DNA from: Desulfovibrio oxyclinae DSM 11498
GTDB lineage: Bacteria > Desulfobacterota > Desulfovibrionia > Desulfovibrionales > Desulfovibrionaceae
Direction: 5' to 3'
Assembly (NCBI RefSeq): GCF_000375485.1
Contig: NZ_AQXE01000007.1
Span: 5,406-69,405 of the forward strand
Length of the DNA: 64,000 nucleotides
In this document: positions 31,654 to 40,237 of the stretch, piece by piece
Layout: every line of letters starts with the position of its first letter
Numbering within the stretch: position 1 is the first letter of the stretch
The notes under the pieces: model-generated
Told to the model about the DNA's origin: nothing
The model's input: the letters and a program-made list of their open reading frames with translations, nothing else
Databases searched by the model: none
Program-made: the position numbers and the translations under genes

Positions 31654-34323
31654 ATGGTTGGCAACAGTGATAATTCGATGGAGGATGCCGTGGCGGTCTT
31701 CAAATGTCCCGAGTGCGATTTCGAGAAACGCGTTGCCGACGATCTCGACGGTCGGGCGGTACGATGTCCCGTCTGTGGCGAAGTTTCCGTGACAGGGGAA
31801 TCTCTTGATCTGAACATTGATCAGGGGGGGGCACAATTCGATGAGATCAGCTCGCCCGAAGATATCTGCCCCGACTGCGGCGCGACAGTAGGGGACTGCG
31901 ATACCCCCGGCACCTGCCCGAACTGCGGCGGCGCCATCTGCATGCCCCATGAAGAGGTCACGGAGCTTCCCGACCCTGAAGACACTTCGGTGGACCTGAG
32001 CGATCTTGTGGACGAGTCCGGAAGGCCATGGGAGCCGCAGGAACATCCGGAAGAGCCGGAAGGTCTTGAGGATTTTCAGGCCGCTCAGCGCGAAGAGCAG
32101 CGGGGCAGGGTCTTGGCCGGTGGCTGGTTTCCCAACATTTTCGCCGGGATCGTCTCCGGCCTGCTCGGATATGTTTCCGCCTTGTGCATGGGGCTTCTCG
32201 TCGGCTCGCAGGCCGACGGCGGAGTCTTTCTGGCCAATGCGGCTGCCATGGCACTCGTCTCCGCCTGCGTCGGCGGTTTTCTTTTTTCCTTGAGAAGCAG
32301 GATCCCCTTTGCGCTTGCCGGGCCCGAGTCGGTCCTGTGCGGCGTAACCTTTCTCTATGCCGGTGCGCTATATTCCGGGCTGCAAGGCGGCCCTGCCGAT
32401 TCGGTGGTCCCGACCCTGACTGCGGGCATCGTGACTGCGGGGATCTGTACTGGACTGACACTTTACGCACTCGGACGTGTGGGAGCCGGAGTCTGGGTCC
32501 GCTACACCCCGGTACAGGTCATCGGCGGCGTTGTGGGCGGTATAGGCTTCTTCATCGTGCTTGCCGCTCTTTCCCTCATGACCGGTGATGGAAGCGTCCC
32601 GCACGCGGGGCTTTCTGTCCTTCAGTTCATGGACTGGGAACGCATTGCCACAGCAGATCCGATACGCGTGCTACCGCCGGTCGCGTTCGGCTTCTTCCTC
32701 TACATTCTTTCCGGACGCTTCCGGAACAGCCTGTGGCTGCTCTGCGTGCTCGTGGCGACCCTCATCGGCGTGCAGGCGCTGGAGCTGTGGGGGCATGACA
32801 GTCTCTGGACGAAAGTGTTGTTGATTCCGGCCGGGTTGCCGGTGAATGCCGAAGCGTTCCACTCCGAAGTGCTGAGTTCCGGTTTCTGGAGCCGGGTCCA
32901 GTGGCAGGTCATACTGGACAACGCCTATTTCATTGGCGCGTTGATGGCCATTGCGTTCATCAAGGTGACGTACAGGGGGACGCTCTTGGAGGCCGAGGTT
33001 TCGCCCACCGAGGGGGGCGTGGGTGACTTCGAATCCGTGGGTCTGGCAAATTTCGGTTCCGCAGTGCTTGGTGGAATGCCTGTCTCCTTTTCACGCGGGC
33101 GCAGCCTCGGAAGTCTGGCCATCGGCGGCAAGGGTGCCTTGGCCGGCGTGCTGGCTTCCTTTATTTGCGGAGGGCTTTACCTTGCCGGAGAGGTACCCGT
33201 GGCATTCCTGCCCCGTTTCGTCCTTGAAGGCATGTTGATTTTCTTCGGCCTCGCACTGATTCGCGACTGGATGTTCAAAGTCCGCTCCGCATTCTATCGC
33301 CGTGACGACACCCTCGTGATGATGCTTGTGTTTTTCATGACGATTCTCCTGGGCGTGGTGATCGGCATCGGCTTTGGAGTGGCTTTCGGGGCGCTCATGA
33401 GCATCCGCCGCTACAGCCGTGACGGCGGTGTGCGCGGTGAACTTTCCGGCGCGGTCTTTCACAGCAACGTGGACCGCTCCCCCGCTCAGGCGCGCGTTCT
33501 GCGAGAGGTGGGCGAGCACGTGCACGTGGTCAGCCTGCGCGGCTTCGTGTTTCTCGGCACCATGCAGGACATGGTGGAACGCATCCGTGAACGCACCCTC
33601 GATCAGGAAAAGCTGGACGTGGAGTACCTGATCGTGGACTTCGGCAAAGTCTCCGGCTTCGCCTCGTTTTCGAACCTCGGTTTCGGGATGCTGCGCAACC
33701 TCGCGCTTGATGAGGAACTCAACGTCATCTTTACACGGGTCCCGTTTGAGTTGGAGGAATACCTTGCCAAAAGCGGCTTCGCCATCAATGACATGGAAGG
33801 TTCTTTCCGCATCTTCATCAATCTGGACTACGCTCTGGAATGGTGCGAAGAGCGACTGCTCGAAGCCGAGGGCATGACCTCGAAGACGCAGGGGACTCTG
33901 GTGCAGATGCTGGGACCGGCTTTTGCCGACGAGCGGTATGCTCAGGCTCTGGTCAAGGTCATGAAGCGCATCGAGGCCAGTGACGGCGACGTGCTGTTCC
34001 GGCAGGGCGATCCGTCGGATACCATGTATTTCGTGGAAAGCGGTTCCCTCGAGGTGGAACTGCAAAAGGATGGCAGGCGGTTCAGGCTCAAGAAGGTCGG
34101 CCCCGGTGCGGTGGTGGGGGAAATGGGCATCTATACGGAAGCCCCGCGAACCGCAACGGTCAAGGCCGCCGAGCGGACCGTGCTGTATATGCTGACTCGG
34201 GACAAGCTCCACGCCGTGGAGCGTAAGGTGCCCAAGCTGGCAACGGCGCTGGACCGTTACCTGATAAACCTGCTCTCGGACCGCCTTTCGGATGCCAATC
34301 TGCGCGGGCGGGAACTCATCTAG
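31654..34323 (+). CDS. Zinc-ribbon / SulP anion transporter / STAS / cyclic-nucleotide-binding fusion
   Basis: The product has about 889 residues from ATG 31654. Four parts are visible in order. Two zinc ribbons lie at residues 18-41 and 72-91 (FKCPEC...CPVCG; CPDCG...CPNCG). After an acidic linker comes a SulP/SLC26-type membrane domain of 10-12 helices (about 160-600; NAAAMALVSACVGGFLF, FALAGPESVLCG). A STAS domain follows (about 620-740; VSLRGFVFLGTMQDM, YLIVDFGKVSGF). A cyclic-nucleotide-binding-like domain (about 765-875; FRQGDPSDTMYFVESG, GAVVGEMGIYTEAPRTA) ends the chain. The protein should be an inner-membrane anion transporter gated by a soluble regulatory tail; substrate unknown. 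ATG 31564 has a close AGGGGGTGA and ATG 31678 is also possible, so the start is uncertain. Confidence 0.8.
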   Translation: MVGNSDNSMEDAVAVFKCPECDFEKRVADDLDGRAVRCPVCGEVSVTGESLDLNIDQGGAQFDEISSPEDICPDCGATVGDCDTPGTCPNCGGAICMPHEEVTELPDPEDTSVDLSDLVDESGRPWEPQEHPEEPEGLEDFQAAQREEQRGRVLAGGWFPNIFAGIVSGLLGYVSALCMGLLVGSQADGGVFLANAAAMALVSACVGGFLFSLRSRIPFALAGPESVLCGVTFLYAGALYSGLQGGPADSVVPTLTAGIVTAGICTGLTLYALGRVGAGVWVRYTPVQVIGGVVGGIGFFIVLAALSLMTGDGSVPHAGLSVLQFMDWERIATADPIRVLPPVAFGFFLYILSGRFRNSLWLLCVLVATLIGVQALELWGHDSLWTKVLLIPAGLPVNAEAFHSEVLSSGFWSRVQWQVILDNAYFIGALMAIAFIKVTYRGTLLEAEVSPTEGGVGDFESVGLANFGSAVLGGMPVSFSRGRSLGSLAIGGKGALAGVLASFICGGLYLAGEVPVAFLPRFVLEGMLIFFGLALIRDWMFKVRSAFYRRDDTLVMMLVFFMTILLGVVIGIGFGVAFGALMSIRRYSRDGGVRGELSGAVFHSNVDRSPAQARVLREVGEHVHVVSLRGFVFLGTMQDMVERIRERTLDQEKLDVEYLIVDFGKVSGFASFSNLGFGMLRNLALDEELNVIFTRVPFELEEYLAKSGFAINDMEGSFRIFINLDYALEWCEERLLEAEGMTSKTQGTLVQMLGPAFADERYAQALVKVMKRIEASDGDVLFRQGDPSDTMYFVESGSLEVELQKDGRRFRLKKVGPGAVVGEMGIYTEAPRTATVKAAERTVLYMLTRDKLHAVERKVPKLATALDRYLINLLSDRLSDANLRGRELI

Positions 34324-34328
34324 TTCAT

Positions 34329-35192
34329 CTAGCCCAGCTTCTCCAGATATTCTCTGAGGGCGTCGCGCCAGTGTCGCGGCGTGACGCCCGTTTTTTCTGT
34401 GAAACGGGACGTGTCAAGGACAGAATAAGCCGGACGCACCGCGCGCGTGGGCCATTCCGAAGAGGGGATGGGATCCACTTCACACTCGATTCCCGCCATG
34501 CCCACCGCGGCCGAGGCAAGATCATGCCATGTGGCGGTTCCGGTGTTGGTGAGATGGTAGACACCGGTTGCGTCATTCTCTACGAGGCGCAGCGTGTTCT
34601 CCGCAATATCCGGGGTGTAGGAGGGCGATCCTGTCTGGTCCGCCACTACCCTGAGCTGGTCGCGATCTGCGGCCAGTTCCAGCATCCGCTGGACAAAATT
34701 CATTTTTCCGGGACCGAAGAGCCAGGCAACGCGAACTATCAGCGTGTGCTCGTAGTCCAGATCCAACAGGCCCTGTTCCCCGGCGGCCTTGCTGATGCCG
34801 TAGACGGACACCGCGCCGGGCCGGTCCGTTTCAAGGTACGGCATGTTGGCGTTGCCCTTGAACACGAAGTCCGTGCTGAAGTGGATGAACAGGGCATTGA
34901 AGCGGGATACTTGCGCGGCCAGAAGCGGTGGCACCGTGGCGTTGAGGGCGAATGCTTTCTCTTCCTCGTCCTCGGCGCCGTCCACCTGCGTGTAGGCCAC
35001 GGCGTTGAAGACCGCGTCAGGGCGGAAGTCGTCCAGAATCCCGGCCACGGCCGCCTGATCGAGAACGTCCACATCCTCACTGGAAAGCGCCAGTACGTCG
35101 GCGCCTTCCTCTTTCAGTCGTGCGGAAAGCGCCTGTCCCAGCAGTCCGGTCCTGCCGCCGAATACGACGGCTTTCATGCCCTGAATTCGCAT
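34329..35192 (-). CDS. rfbD: dTDP-4-dehydrorhamnose reductase
   Basis: The product has 287 residues. It is an NAD(P)H-dependent short-chain reductase that makes dTDP-L-rhamnose from the 4-keto sugar. Visible are the nucleotide-binding VVFGGRTGLLGQAL, DVLDQAAVAGILDDFRPDAVFNAVAYTQVDGAEDEE, the FIHFSTDFVFKG loop, and the catalytic YGISKAAGEQ. The C-terminus has RPAYSVLDTSRF as in RfbD. Its ATG overlaps the rfbB stop (TAATG). The gene ends 5 nt from the convergent SulP-type gene. The rfbA and rfbC genes are not in the window. Confidence 0.92.
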   Translation of the reverse strand: MRIQGMKAVVFGGRTGLLGQALSARLKEEGADVLALSSEDVDVLDQAAVAGILDDFRPDAVFNAVAYTQVDGAEDEEEKAFALNATVPPLLAAQVSRFNALFIHFSTDFVFKGNANMPYLETDRPGAVSVYGISKAAGEQGLLDLDYEHTLIVRVAWLFGPGKMNFVQRMLELAADRDQLRVVADQTGSPSYTPDIAENTLRLVENDATGVYHLTNTGTATWHDLASAAVGMAGIECEVDPIPSSEWPTRAVRPAYSVLDTSRFTEKTGVTPRHWRDALREYLEKLG

Positions 35193-36208
35193 TAGGTCCG
35201 ATCCTCGTACCATTGGTTCATGAAGTTGCGGTAGGCTCCGCTCTGCACCTGATCCAGCCAGTCGGCGTGGTTCTCGTACCATTCTATTGTCTTCACGAGG
35301 CCGTCCCGGAATCCGATGGTCGGTGCGAAGCCGAGTTCCTCGGCGGCAAGCTTGAAGTCCATTGCGTAACGCAGGTCGTGCCCGGGCCGATCCTTGACGA
35401 AGGTGATCAGCGACTCGGGTTTGCCGAGGATGGAAAGAATGGTGCGTACCACATCAAGATTGGTTTCTTCGGCATCGCCGCCGAAGTTGTAGGCCTGCCC
35501 GTCGCGGCCCTTGAGCAGCGAGAGTTCCACACCGAGACAGTGGTCCTCCACCCAGATCCAGTCGCGCACGTTCATGCCGTCCCCGTAGACCGGGAGAGGC
35601 TGATCAGCCTTGGCCCTGAGATAGATGAGCGGGATGAGCTTTTCCGGGAACTGGTAGGGTCCGTAGTTGTTGGAGCAACGCGTCACGACCATGGGCATGC
35701 CGTAGGTCTCGAAATAGGCCCGCGCCATCATGTCCGCAGAGGCCTTGCTGGCGGAATAGGGGCTGTTGGGCGCCAGCGGCGTGCACTCCGTGAACTTCCC
35801 TTCCGGACCGAGCGTGCCGTAGACCTCGTCGGTGGAGACGTGCACGAAGCGTGAAATACCGTTCTGCCGGGCGCATTCCATAAGATTCTGCGCACCCTGG
35901 ATGTTCGTGGTCACGAACGGAGATGGATCATTGATGGAACGGTCCACGTGCGATTCGGCGGCAAAGTTGACCACCGCGTCCAGATGCGGGTCTGCCATGA
36001 TCTCCATGCACAGTTCGCGGTCGCAGATGTCGCCCTGCACGAAGGAGTAGCGCGGTTCGTCCTGCTCAAGGTCGAGAAGGTTCAACCGGTTGCCCGCGTA
36101 GGTGAGCTTGTCGAGATTGACGATCTGCCAGTCCGGGTGTTTCCGGAGCATCATGCGGATGAAGTTGGTGCCGATGAATCCGCAGCCGCCGGTGACGAGA
36201 ATTTTCAT
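35192..36208 (-). CDS. rfbB: dTDP-glucose 4,6-dehydratase
   Basis: The product has 338 residues. It is an extended short-chain dehydrogenase with TGGCGFIGTNFIRMML at the start, the VVNFAAESHVDRSINDPSPF motif, the FVHVSTDEVYGTLG stretch, and the catalytic YSASKASADMMARAY. It dehydrates dTDP-glucose to the 4-keto-6-deoxy intermediate that RfbD then reduces. It is translationally coupled to rfbD. A promoter-like sequence lies 50 nt upstream. This is a partial rhamnose set, so rfbA and rfbC must be elsewhere. Confidence 0.95.
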   Translation of the reverse strand: MKILVTGGCGFIGTNFIRMMLRKHPDWQIVNLDKLTYAGNRLNLLDLEQDEPRYSFVQGDICDRELCMEIMADPHLDAVVNFAAESHVDRSINDPSPFVTTNIQGAQNLMECARQNGISRFVHVSTDEVYGTLGPEGKFTECTPLAPNSPYSASKASADMMARAYFETYGMPMVVTRCSNNYGPYQFPEKLIPLIYLRAKADQPLPVYGDGMNVRDWIWVEDHCLGVELSLLKGRDGQAYNFGGDAEETNLDVVRTILSILGKPESLITFVKDRPGHDLRYAMDFKLAAEELGFAPTIGFRDGLVKTIEWYENHADWLDQVQSGAYRNFMNQWYEDRT

Positions 36209-36259
36209 GTATCGGTCCTGAAGGGCTCTTGTTTAACTGGATGCGGGGAATCGTCCCAA

Positions 36260-36288
36260 TCAATACAGGCAGGCCGGAAAAATGACAA
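36260..36288 (-). promoter_or_regulatory. Candidate sigma-70 promoter of rfbB-rfbD
   Basis: On the minus strand TTGTCA (36288-36283), 17 nt, then TATTGA (36265-36260). It lies directly after the trmL stop and about 52 nt before rfbB, so the rhamnose genes need not depend on the upstream cofactor run. Confidence 0.5.
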
Positions 36289-36293
36289 GCGAC

Positions 36294-36743
36294 CTATCCC
36301 GGAAGCTGACCGGTCCGTCCCAAAGCCTGATAAAGCAGAATGCCGGTAGCCGTGGATTGGTTCAGGCTGCGAACTGCGCTACGAATGGGGATGCGCACGT
36401 GCCGCGTGAATCGGTCCAGTACCTCGGCGGGAATGCCTCGCGTCTCCGGGCCGATCAGGATGGCGTCATCCGGTTCAAAGGCGAAGTCGTGCAGCAGGGT
36501 GCCGCCGCGTGCGCTGGAACAGACCACGCCGCCGTCGTGCGATTCGAGAAAATGGTCGAGGTCCGGGTGCACCGTCACATCCACATGGGGCCAGTAATCC
36601 AGCCCGGCGCGCTTGAGGTATTTGTCTTCAAGCGAGAACCCCAGCGGCTCTATGAGATGCAGCGGGGTGCCGGTGGCGGCGCAAAGGCGCGCGATGTTGC
36701 CGGTGTTCGGCGGAATTTCCGGTTCGTAAAGGACGATCTTCAT
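36294..36743 (-). CDS. trmL: tRNA (cytidine(34)-2'-O)-methyltransferase TrmL
   Basis: The product has 149 residues. It is a SPOUT-class methyltransferase that modifies the wobble base of leucine tRNAs. Visible are the N-terminal KIVLYEPEIPPNTGNIARLCAATG, the knot strand DDAILIGPETRGIPAEVLDRF, and the C-terminal IPIRSAVRSLNQSTATGILLYQAL. All are typical of the small TrmL/CspR type, and the length is right. The ATG at 36743 is chosen; a TTG three codons upstream is in frame. It sits 25 nt after mobB on the same strand, so it may be carried at the end of the Mo/W cofactor run without functional connection. Confidence 0.93.
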   Translation of the reverse strand: MKIVLYEPEIPPNTGNIARLCAATGTPLHLIEPLGFSLEDKYLKRAGLDYWPHVDVTVHPDLDHFLESHDGGVVCSSARGGTLLHDFAFEPDDAILIGPETRGIPAEVLDRFTRHVRIPIRSAVRSLNQSTATGILLYQALGRTGQLPG

Positions 36744-36768
36744 GCGCGGCAAAATAGCCGCGAAACCG

Positions 36769-37476
36769 CTAGACGTCCACCTTGATTTCGGCCTTGCCCG
36801 GCGCGAACCCCTTGAGGGTGCTGAGCATGCCGCGGACCGTTGCCGCGATCATCTTTTCCACGAACGGGTTGGTGCCAAGCGGCGTGCCGTTGATGCTGAT
36901 CTCCGCCGCGCTTTCGAGGGATACGCAGTCGTTCACCGAAGCCTGACCGGAAGCTATTTCCGCGGCAAGTGCCTTGCAGCTTTCCCGGCCGCAGGCTTCA
37001 CAGTCCAGAGCGGGCAGAACGAAGCCGCGTTCAAGCACGATGTCAGCCAGTTCGGCCGGATCGTCCGTGGTCGGGATGCCGGGGATTTCGTATTTCCCGT
37101 AAACCGCGACAGCCAGCTCCGGGGAGAGCCAGTCGAGCCCTTCGGCTGGCTCTTCGTCGAGAACCAGTACCCGCGGCATCCAGCCGAGATACTTGCCGCC
37201 TTCGACCACCATGAACTCCGCGTCCATCAAGGGCAACAGGTCGGCGAGGGGGCGTACCTTGGGCCACAGGGCGAAGGCTTCATTGGGGCCGAAGCCGAGG
37301 ACGCCGGTGCAGTGTTCGGCGTAGCGGGCGGTGTCCGTGTCCTGACGGTCGAAGCCGTGGCTGGAATGCTTTGCGGCGGAAACGCGGATGCCGCGCTGCT
37401 TCAGTTCCGCGCAGAGTGCGAGGCCGAGAGTGGTCTTGCCGGCTTTCTTGGGGCCGACGATGGATACCGCTTTCAT
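36769..37476 (-). CDS. mobB: MobB-like GTPase with a C-terminal Cys-rich domain
   Basis: The product has 235 residues. The N-terminal ~150 residues are MobB: P-loop GPKKAGKTTLG, the His-bearing AAKHSSHGFDRQDTDTARYAEH, and FMVVEGGKYLGWMPRV. MobB aids addition of GMP to molybdopterin. The C-terminal part has CEACGRESCKALAAEI (Cys-x2-Cys-x4-Cys) plus VNDCVSL, a four-Cys set as in 4Fe-4S domains of some anaerobe MobB proteins. Its ATG overlaps the tupC stop (ATGA), tying it to tungstate import. It is therefore likely that it serves the tungsten form of the cofactor; this is inference. Confidence 0.85.
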   Translation of the reverse strand: MKAVSIVGPKKAGKTTLGLALCAELKQRGIRVSAAKHSSHGFDRQDTDTARYAEHCTGVLGFGPNEAFALWPKVRPLADLLPLMDAEFMVVEGGKYLGWMPRVLVLDEEPAEGLDWLSPELAVAVYGKYEIPGIPTTDDPAELADIVLERGFVLPALDCEACGRESCKALAAEIASGQASVNDCVSLESAAEISINGTPLGTNPFVEKMIAATVRGMLSTLKGFAPGKAEIKVDV

Positions 37477-38150
37477 GCGTTTTCTCCCTGTGTGGTCTTC
37501 TGTTTCACGATGCTGCCGCGCTCCATGCAGATGACGGTGTCGCTCACCGCGTGCAGCCATTTCATGTCGTGGCTGACGATGACCAGCGTGGTGCCGAAGC
37601 GAGATCTTGCCGAAAGCGCGGCTTCGCGGATGGTCGCCGCACTGGCTTCGTCAAGGCTCGCCGTCGGTTCGTCCAGAAGCAGCAGGGCCGGACGGAATGC
37701 CAGTCGGGCCGCCAGCGCCACGCGCTGCGCCTCTCCGCCGGAGAGTTCATACCACTTCCGGTGACAGAATGCGACGGGGTCGAGCCCAACGAGTCGCAAT
37801 GCCTCGTAAACCCGTTCTTTTTCGTTTTCCATGCCCCGCGCCCTGAGTCCGAAGGCGACGTTGGAATAGACGCTCTGCTTGAGCAGAAACGGCTCCTGAA
37901 GCAGAAGCGTCACGTCGCGGTGGCCGGGGGTGGAGGCGGCATCGGTGCGCTCACCGTTCAAGAGGACCGTGCCGATGGCCGGAGATTCAAGCTGGGCCAT
38001 GATCCGTAGCAGGGTGGACTTGCCGCATCCGTTCGGGCCGCTTAGGCCTGTGATGCTTCCCTGCTCAAGGCTGAGGTAGGGGATGTCCAGCACGTCGCGT
38101 CCGCAGTACTGCTGACGTATTTCGAAAAGTTCGCAGATGGGCTGGCTCAT
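37473..38150 (-). CDS. tupC: Tungstate ABC transporter ATPase TupC
   Basis: The product has 225 residues. It is an ABC ATPase with Walker A GPNGCGKSTLLRIM, the signature ELSGGEAQRVALAARLA, Walker B LLLLDEPTASLDE, and the switch His in VIVSHDMKWL. The short length and the LQEPFLLKQSVYSNVAFGL stretch fit the TupC/ModC-like anion group. It powers the TupB permease. The start overlaps the tupB stop by 4 nt and its stop overlaps mobB, so translation is coupled through the set. Confidence 0.9.
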   Translation of the reverse strand: MSQPICELFEIRQQYCGRDVLDIPYLSLEQGSITGLSGPNGCGKSTLLRIMAQLESPAIGTVLLNGERTDAASTPGHRDVTLLLQEPFLLKQSVYSNVAFGLRARGMENEKERVYEALRLVGLDPVAFCHRKWYELSGGEAQRVALAARLAFRPALLLLDEPTASLDEASAATIREAALSARSRFGTTLVIVSHDMKWLHAVSDTVICMERGSIVKQKTTQGENA

Positions 38151-38842
38151 TGTCCGGCCCTCCGCTTGAGCATGGAGACGCCGATGTTTACTGCGAACGC
38201 TACGGCCAGAAGCACCATGCCCAGTGCAATGCCGGTATCGAATTCACCCTTGCCGGTTTCCAGCGCGATGGCGGTGGTGATGGTGCGCGTGTGCCACTTG
38301 ATGTTGCCGCCGACCATCATGGAAATCCCAACTTCCGAGACGATGCGCCCGTAGGCTGCAACAGCGGCGAGCATGAGGCTGTATCGCGTTTCCAGAATGG
38401 TGGCGGTGAGCATCTGGCGCTTACTGGCGCCGAGGGTGATGAGGGTCGGCTTGAGCCTTCTGTCCTGCGATTCGACCGCGTTGGCCGTCATGGCGACCAC
38501 GATGGGCATACCCAGCATGAATTGGCCGATGGCGATGCCGGGGATGGTGAACAGCAGCTCCAGATCGCCCAGCGGGCCCCGGTTCGAAAGAAAGGCGTAG
38601 ACCACCAGCCCGATGACCACGGTGGGAAACGAGAGCAGGGTGTCCACGACGGTGCGAAGTGCCTTCTTGCCGCGAAAGTCGTTGTGACCGAGCAGAAATC
38701 CCAGCGGAATGCCTGCGGCAAGACATGCGACGATGGAAAGCGTGGACACTGCAACAGTGGTCCAGATAGCGGAAAATGTCTCGGGATCGCCCCCGAAAAG
38801 CAGCCCGAAAGCTCTGATAAACCCGTTCAGCAGGTAGTCCAT
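38147..38842 (-). CDS. tupB: Tungstate ABC transporter permease TupB
   Basis: The product has 231 residues with five or six membrane helices. The TupB-type EAA loop is visible at GASKRQMLTATILETRYSLML, together with TVVDTLLSFPTVVIGLVVYAFLSNRGPLGDLELLFT and GRIVSEVGISMMVGGNIKWHTRTITT. The last stretch is characteristic of the tungstate/anion permease group. It is the inner-membrane channel of the importer. It lies 69 nt downstream of tupA and overlaps tupC. Confidence 0.92.
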   Translation of the reverse strand: MDYLLNGFIRAFGLLFGGDPETFSAIWTTVAVSTLSIVACLAAGIPLGFLLGHNDFRGKKALRTVVDTLLSFPTVVIGLVVYAFLSNRGPLGDLELLFTIPGIAIGQFMLGMPIVVAMTANAVESQDRRLKPTLITLGASKRQMLTATILETRYSLMLAAVAAYGRIVSEVGISMMVGGNIKWHTRTITTAIALETGKGEFDTGIALGMVLLAVAFAVNIGVSMLKRRAGQ

Positions 38843-38911
38843 GGCCCGTCCGTGCGAAAAGCGCGGCGCAGAGTCGTGCCCTGCGCCGCGCGTCTTTGCG
38901 AGTTTATGCGG

Positions 38912-39733
38912 TTATTTGGCGTTGGGGATGAAGAGCTTCTTGCCGAGCAGGCGGAAGTCGCCGATGGCCTTCTGCACATCGGGGGAAGCCATCCATTCGA
39001 TGAACTTGGTGGCGAGCTTGTACTCGGCCTTCTTGCACTTCTCGGGGTTCACGGCCAGCGCGCTGTACTGGTTGAAGAGCACTTTGTCGCCTTCCACCAG
39101 AACCTTCAGCGGCGGGTTGCCGTCGTGGTTGGCGCTGAACTTGATGAAGGTGCCGCGGTCGGTCATGGTGTAGGCGCCCTTCTCGGTGGCAACAGTGATG
39201 GTGGGCAGCATACCCTGACCGGTCTGGATGTACCAGTCCTGCTTGTCGGGAACGGCCATGTCGGCGGCCTTCCACAGGGAAATTTCCTTCTTGTTGGTGC
39301 CGGAGTCGTCACCGCGGGAGGCAAACTCTGCCTTGTCCTTGGCAATGGCCTGCATGGCGTCTACCACGCTCATGCCCTTGATGCCTGCGGGGTCGGCTTC
39401 GGGGCCGATGATAACGAAGTCGTTGTACATCAGTTCCTTGCGGTCCACGAGGGCGCCGGAATCGACGTACTTCTGCTCGGCTGCCGGGGCGTGCACCAGA
39501 ACGATATCCACGTCGCAGTTGTCGGCCATCTTCAGCGCCTTGCCGGTGCCCACGGCCACGAACTTGAGCTCGATGCCGGTGTCCTTCTGGAATTTGGGAG
39601 CGATAAGCTCGTCCAGCAGGCCGGTGTTTGCAGTGCTGGTGGTGGTGGCCATCATCAGGCTTTCCGCAAAGGCTGAACCGGCCATGAAGGCGGTCAGCAT
39701 CAGGCAGACAAGGGCGATTTTCAGGGATTTCAC
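38912..39733 (-). CDS. tupA: Tungstate-binding periplasmic protein TupA
   Basis: The product has 273 residues from a GTG start. A signal peptide (KSLKIALVCLMLTAFMAGSAFA) precedes the anion-binding motif MATTTSTANTGLLDELI. Further family marks are FVAVGTGKALKMADNCDVDIVLVHAP, MYNDFVIIGPEADPAG and SRGDDSGTNKKEISLWK. TupA binds tungstate very tightly and prefers it over molybdate. The GTG is preferred because a perfect GGAGG sits 6 nt upstream and it places the signal peptide first. An in-frame ATG at 39760 overlapping the upstream stop is also possible but has no ribosome binding site. It is the first gene of tupABC. Confidence 0.93.
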   Translation of the reverse strand: MKSLKIALVCLMLTAFMAGSAFAESLMMATTTSTANTGLLDELIAPKFQKDTGIELKFVAVGTGKALKMADNCDVDIVLVHAPAAEQKYVDSGALVDRKELMYNDFVIIGPEADPAGIKGMSVVDAMQAIAKDKAEFASRGDDSGTNKKEISLWKAADMAVPDKQDWYIQTGQGMLPTITVATEKGAYTMTDRGTFIKFSANHDGNPPLKVLVEGDKVLFNQYSALAVNPEKCKKAEYKLATKFIEWMASPDVQKAIGDFRLLGKKLFIPNAK

Positions 39734-39756
39734 AGGGTACCTCCGCTCGTAGGTTG

Positions 39757-40155
39757 TCATTCAGTGTCGTCAAGGCCGAACTCGTGGCTCGGCAGAACCT
39801 CTTCTCCCATGACTTCCGACGCCCGCATCCGGGCGTACTGCTCCACGTCCGCGTAAAAGGCCGTGAAACGTTCCATGAGGGTCCGACCCTCATCCGAAAG
39901 TCCGAACCGCTGCCCCTGGCCGGGAGTCTTGGTCACCAGCTTCGTCCCAACGCGCTTCTCGGTCTTCTTGAGGCGTCCCCAGGCACGGCGATAACTCATG
40001 CCCAGTTCTTCGGCCGCCCGCTTGAGCGAGCCGAGTTCATCGATTTTCCTCAACAGCAACGTGCTGCCGATGCCGATGTAAAGTTCCTGGTCCTCTTCAA
40101 TCCAGACACGAAGTCGAAGCGTTGGGTTCGATCGCTTGGCGCTCATTGTCACCAT
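39757..40155 (-). CDS. ModE N-terminal-like winged-helix regulator
   Basis: The product has 132 residues. It is a single winged-helix domain of the ModE type (LLRKIDELGSLKRAAEELGMSYRRAWGRLKKTEKRVGTKLVTKTPGQGQRFGLSDEGRTLMERF). The molybdate-binding MOP domains of full-length ModE are absent, so oxyanion sensing must occur otherwise. It is not the XerC-like TunR type known from other sulfate reducers. It lies directly before tupA, which fits control of tungstate uptake. The start ATG at 40155 could instead be the ATG three codons later (40146). The 82-nt gap upstream may hold its promoter, which I could not fix. Confidence 0.82.
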   Translation of the reverse strand: MVTMSAKRSNPTLRLRVWIEEDQELYIGIGSTLLLRKIDELGSLKRAAEELGMSYRRAWGRLKKTEKRVGTKLVTKTPGQGQRFGLSDEGRTLMERFTAFYADVEQYARMRASEVMGEEVLPSHEFGLDDTE

Positions 40156-40237
40156 CCAGGTTTTCGCAGTTAGGGGCAGAATTGCCTGATAGCGAAGATT
40201 AAGTCAACATAGACATAATACGTGCGGTCTGACACCG

